Shown here: piece after piece, positions 18,400 to 21,080 of the stretch
Layout: each line of letters starts with the position of its first letter
How positions within the stretch are numbered: the stretch's first letter is position 1
NCBI GenBank assembly: GCA_003427395.1
Contig: BFEA01000541.1
Location: 314,153-335,232, forward strand
DNA from: Chara braunii
Lineage: Eukaryota > Streptophyta > Charophyceae > Charales > Characeae
Direction: 5' to 3'
DNA length: 21,080 bases
The notes under the pieces: generated by a model
What the model was told of the DNA's origin: nothing
Databases searched by the model: none
The model's input: only the letters and a program-made list of their open reading frames with translations
Program-made: the position numbers and the translations under genes

Positions 18400-19029
18400 A
18401 TCTCTGGGGCCTAAACCGCAGTGTCTAGGCGTTTTATGCAGGATGTAAGAGTTCATGAAAGGTCGTTTCCGACCTTTTACTTGAGCAAGCACGACAATCT
18501 CTGCATTGCTCGACCTGCTTGGAAAAATGGATAACAAATGTCGAGTTGGATGGCATACGGCTGGGTGACATATGGCAGGCCATATCAGAAATCGAGCGGG
18601 CTGACTGGCAGGCCAGTTCCGAAATAGAGCGGGATGGCTCAAGCATATGAGATCTAAAGGCCCATAAGATACACTCCCACATGGCAGATCAGTTGTCTTG
18701 CAGGGAGGCAAAAGGCATGGGGATGCTTTGTCAAGGGGGAAAGGGCAACGACTTCGTGGACATTTGGCTGGGGATGCACGACGTGATGATCGGAATAACG
18801 TAGTTGTTGTCGGGGTGGCATTTTTTTAATTTCTTTGTTACTTCTTGGTCATGGGAGGCAATCATGACGAGTATGGGGAGCTTGTCGCTCGTCACAAACA
18901 GGTACATAAAGCAGCCATCCTATAGCGATGGTGGAAGTAGATCAGGGATGTCACACTGCAGTGGGCAACCTTGGAGGATGTGTCACCGAAAAATCTTCAT
19001 TGTTGTATGCTTGTTGCGATGAAGTTTAA
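18400..19029. other. Stretch with a hairpin and a 27-bp direct repeat
   Basis: AAAGGTCG-TTTC-CGACCTTT at 18458-18477 is a perfect 8-bp stem with a 4-base loop. GGCAGGCCATATCAGAAATC (start of 18574-18600) and GGCAGGCCAGTTCCGAAATA (start of 18607-18633) are diverged 27-bp copies. No gene is recognised. Confidence 0.6.
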
Positions 19030-19956
19030 TGTGGAAGGTTTCAGTGCATGGGGGAGACTCTCTCTCTGTCTCTCTATGGTACACAAGGAGGCTACAATAC
19101 AAAACTTTTACACAAGTGTAGCTCGATTTTTTTGCTTGACGGTAGGAAAAGGTTAAAAAAAGGCAGCAATGGAGAGCGGTCGATTATGGGGGAAATCTTA
19201 CGAGGAGCTCTCCAATCCGACAATGGGGCTGGTAGTGTCGGACAACCATCGTCTAGCATGCATGGTGAGTAGCCATCATGGGGATATTCTGATGGCAAGA
19301 TGAGCGGGGAAGAGGATTAATTCACGCTGCCATCCGCTAAGTTTCCCACGCAACAACTTTCAACACCATCGGTGTGCGACATCACCAACCCTCGTAACAC
19401 TATGACGGGAGGTCATACTCCTCGTGCTCTGTTGGGGGAGGGAACGCATGTGGGGGTGGATGCAGTGACCACCTTTGTGACACATTACATGACGCCGAAC
19501 ATGTCTCCATGTTTCCATCACGAGCAGTTTCGTTGGTTGTTGTTGTCACCAGGTGGATCATCTTCCTCGTTATGTGGACCATCACCTTCTCACGGTGGGC
19601 CAGCACATCCGTCTGGAAGGCTTCCTCAACATGGAGGAGAGAGGACGACAACGAACTTCAGGTAAGGTGCACAAATTGACGAGCGTGGTTTGACGGAGCG
19701 ACAATCTACTACGGAAGAAGGAGACGATAAAGATGATGATGATGTTTTTGAGCCTTCAAACAAAGGAGGGAAGAATGAGAAGGGTAGTGGTTGGGATCGC
19801 ATTCTCCTCATTGCACTTATAGAGGCTAAAAGGTTAGAGGTAATCGACCCAAAAACACGCAAATTTGACGGTGGGCCTTTGAAGTAGGAGGTGGTTGTAC
19901 AAACAGTAAAAAGGATCAGCGGAAGAGAAATTGGCAAAATAGCATACTCGCACTAA
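19030..19956 (+). pseudogene. Decayed coding frame with weak SANT/trihelix-like segment
   Basis: One phase reads from 19030 to TAA at 19954 with only four internal stops: TAG 19270-19272, TAA 19318-19320, TAA 19663-19665 and TAG 19885-19887. About 14 would be expected by chance in 309 codons. The product has a Ser/Gly/His/Pro-rich middle (LLLSPGGSSSSLCGPSPSHG), an acidic run (EEGDDKDDDDVFEP), then GWDRILLIALIEAKR. The last part resembles helix 1 of Myb/SANT or trihelix DNA-binding domains, with Trp followed by regularly spaced Leu/Ile and EAKR. The rest of that domain is not clear. Such proteins are often encoded by plant and algal DNA transposons. The TAA at 19663 lies in CAGGTAAG and the TAG at 19270 follows GGTGAG, so an intron-bearing gene is a less likely alternative. 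Confidence 0.4.
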
Positions 19957-19987
19957 CCTCCTCATTGCACTTATAGAGGTTAAAAGG
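19804..19987 (+). repeat. 30-bp direct repeat
   Basis: CTCCTCATTGCACTTATAGA (start of 19804-19833) recurs at 19958-19987 with one difference. The first copy encodes the LLIALIEAKR segment; the second lies just after the end of the frame, so part of the coding region has been duplicated. Confidence 0.9.
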
Positions 19988-20104
19988 CACGGGCGGTTAA
20001 CTGGTAGCTTGATTATAAAGTGAAAAATTTACGGTCGCTTATTTGACCCGAATTCAGAGTGAGAAGTATGTTCTTAATGGTAAGCAGTATGCATCCGCAT
20101 TTGA

Positions 20105-21080
20105 TTTGCAATGAATTTGGGATTTTCAGACTCTCTAAACATGTTGTTTTCGAGGTGTTCAAACCCTGCACCACTTCAGGATGATTCAGGATTTTCATAC
20201 TGCCTAAACAAGTTGCTTTTGGGGTGTTCAGACCGTTCACCACTTCAAGATGGTTCGTGGTTTTCAAAATGTCTATCTCGGCAACTGTTTAGGCAATTTG
20301 AAAATCATGAACAATCCTGAAGTGGTGAAGGATTTGAACAACCGTAAAAAGATCTGTTTAGGCAGCATGAAATTCATAAGCGATCGTGAAGTGGTGAAGC
20401 ATCTTAAACACCATAAAAACAACCTATCTTGACAATTGTTTAGGCAACCTGAAAATCCCGAGCAATCCTAAAGTGATGAAGGGTCTGGACACCCTAAAAG
20501 CAACATGTTTAGGCATTCTGAAAATCCCAAACCATCATGAAGTGGTGAAGGGTCTGAACACCCTGAAAATCTTGAACCATCATAGAGTGGTAAATTGTCT
20601 TAACACCTTAAAATAATGTTAAGATATTTCACCACTTCATAATTATTCGGGATTTTCAAACTGCCTAAACATGTTGCTTTCAAGGTGGTCAGACCCTTCA
20701 CCACTTCAGGATGGTTCGGGATTTTCAATCTTTTTAAATATGTTGTTTTTATGGTGTTCAGACCCTTCAGCACTTCATTATGGTTCGAGATTTTCATACT
20801 GCCTATCTTGGCAACTATTTAGGCAATCTGAAAATATCGACTAATCATGAAGTGGTGAAGGGTCTGAACACTCTGAAAACAACCTGTTAGGGTAACTTGA
20901 AAATCCTGAAAGATCCTGAAGTGGTGAAACGTCTGAAACACCTTGAAAGCAACTTGTTTAGGCAGTCTGAAAATCCCGAACCATTTTGAAGTGGTGAAGG
21001 ATCTGAACACCCGGAAAACAACCTGTCTTGACAATTGTTTAGGCAATCTAAAATCAGGAACGGTCCTGAAGTGGTGAAGG
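20105..21080. repeat. 69-bp (23-codon) repeat array in alternating orientation
   Basis: The anchor GAAGTGGTGAAG occurs on the plus strand at 20319, 20388, 20470, 20539, 20584 (weak), 20849, 20918, 20988 and 21068. Its reverse complement (CCACTTC) occurs at 20171, 20240, 20632, 20701 and 20770. Spacing is mostly exactly 69. Orientation blocks are minus, plus, minus, plus. In sense the unit reads like EVVKGLNTLKTTCLGSLKIP plus three residues, and 69 bp preserves the frame. Leu spacing (LxxLxI) faintly recalls a leucine-rich repeat. One-base and 11-13-bp changes at 20425, 20940 and 21025 break the frame, so no complete protein is encoded here. The array continues past the window. Confidence 0.9.

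Noticed and set aside
18458-18477. Histone-type stem-loop (8-bp stem, TTTC loop)
   Set aside because: No histone gene lies upstream on either strand and the stem bases do not fit.
17533-18711. 392-codon minus-strand open frame, the longest in the window
   Set aside because: It is built from the G-rich minisatellite, four copies of a dispersed motif and a poly-A tract, and shows no domain. Length alone is not enough.
20105-21080. CRISPR array
   Set aside because: Units are contiguous and similar throughout, without unique spacers, they switch orientation, and the DNA is eukaryotic.

Overview
This is eukaryotic, mostly non-coding, transposon- and satellite-rich DNA. The evidence is an intronless histone H3 gene with a eukaryotic TATA promoter, a decayed LINE fragment, long microsatellites, several minisatellites and terminal-inverted-repeat elements. 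The H3 protein mixes green-lineage residues (Lys53) with residues shared by animals and many algae (Tyr41, Ser87, Ser96). Short AAACCCT telomere-type runs occur near 758-772. I infer a large, repeat-rich algal genome, with a streptophyte (charophyte) alga as the best guess. That placement is an inference, not something the sequence proves.

Layout. 1-402: a 120-bp direct repeat around a poly-A/(CAAA)n tract. 881-2036: a 5'-truncated, broken LINE on the minus strand that keeps the zinc-binding C-terminal region of the reverse transcriptase. 2037-3075: A/C-rich and then C-rich DNA. 3076-3318: a 34-bp minisatellite, followed by a diverged duplication and a tRNA-like (possible SINE) head to about 3865. 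3866-7590: mostly unrecognised, with small tandem duplications. 7593-9672: a nested set of foldback-type elements. 9673-11373: nothing recognised. 11374-11838: (CT)n and (CA)n microsatellites plus fresh tandem duplications. 11839-14835: low-information DNA with small repeats.

14910-15320 is the only confident intact gene, histone H3 on the minus strand. It has a TATA box, GC-rich E2F-like sites and a short 3' hairpin. A complete 590-bp inverted-repeat element (15802-16391) lies just upstream of its promoter, and a second relative starts at 16643. 17543-17596 is a G-rich minisatellite. 17791-18159 repeats a CTGGACCCGGTTTCCAG motif. 19030-19956 is one long reading frame with four stops, probably a decayed transposon-type gene with a weak SANT/trihelix-like segment. 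20105-21080 is an array of 69-bp (23-codon) units that flip orientation in blocks and continue past the window.

The most interesting system is a family of at least four related elements (7593, 8367, 15802, 16643). They share the terminus (C/A)AGGGCAYRCTCACAC or a close variant. A two-part internal module, TTTGTCAGCRGCCTG next to a 28-34-bp palindrome, recurs in three of the inferred elements. I do not recognise this family. The second is the orientation-switching 69-bp array, whose flip junctions repeat at exactly 530 bp. Neither could be searched against databases here.
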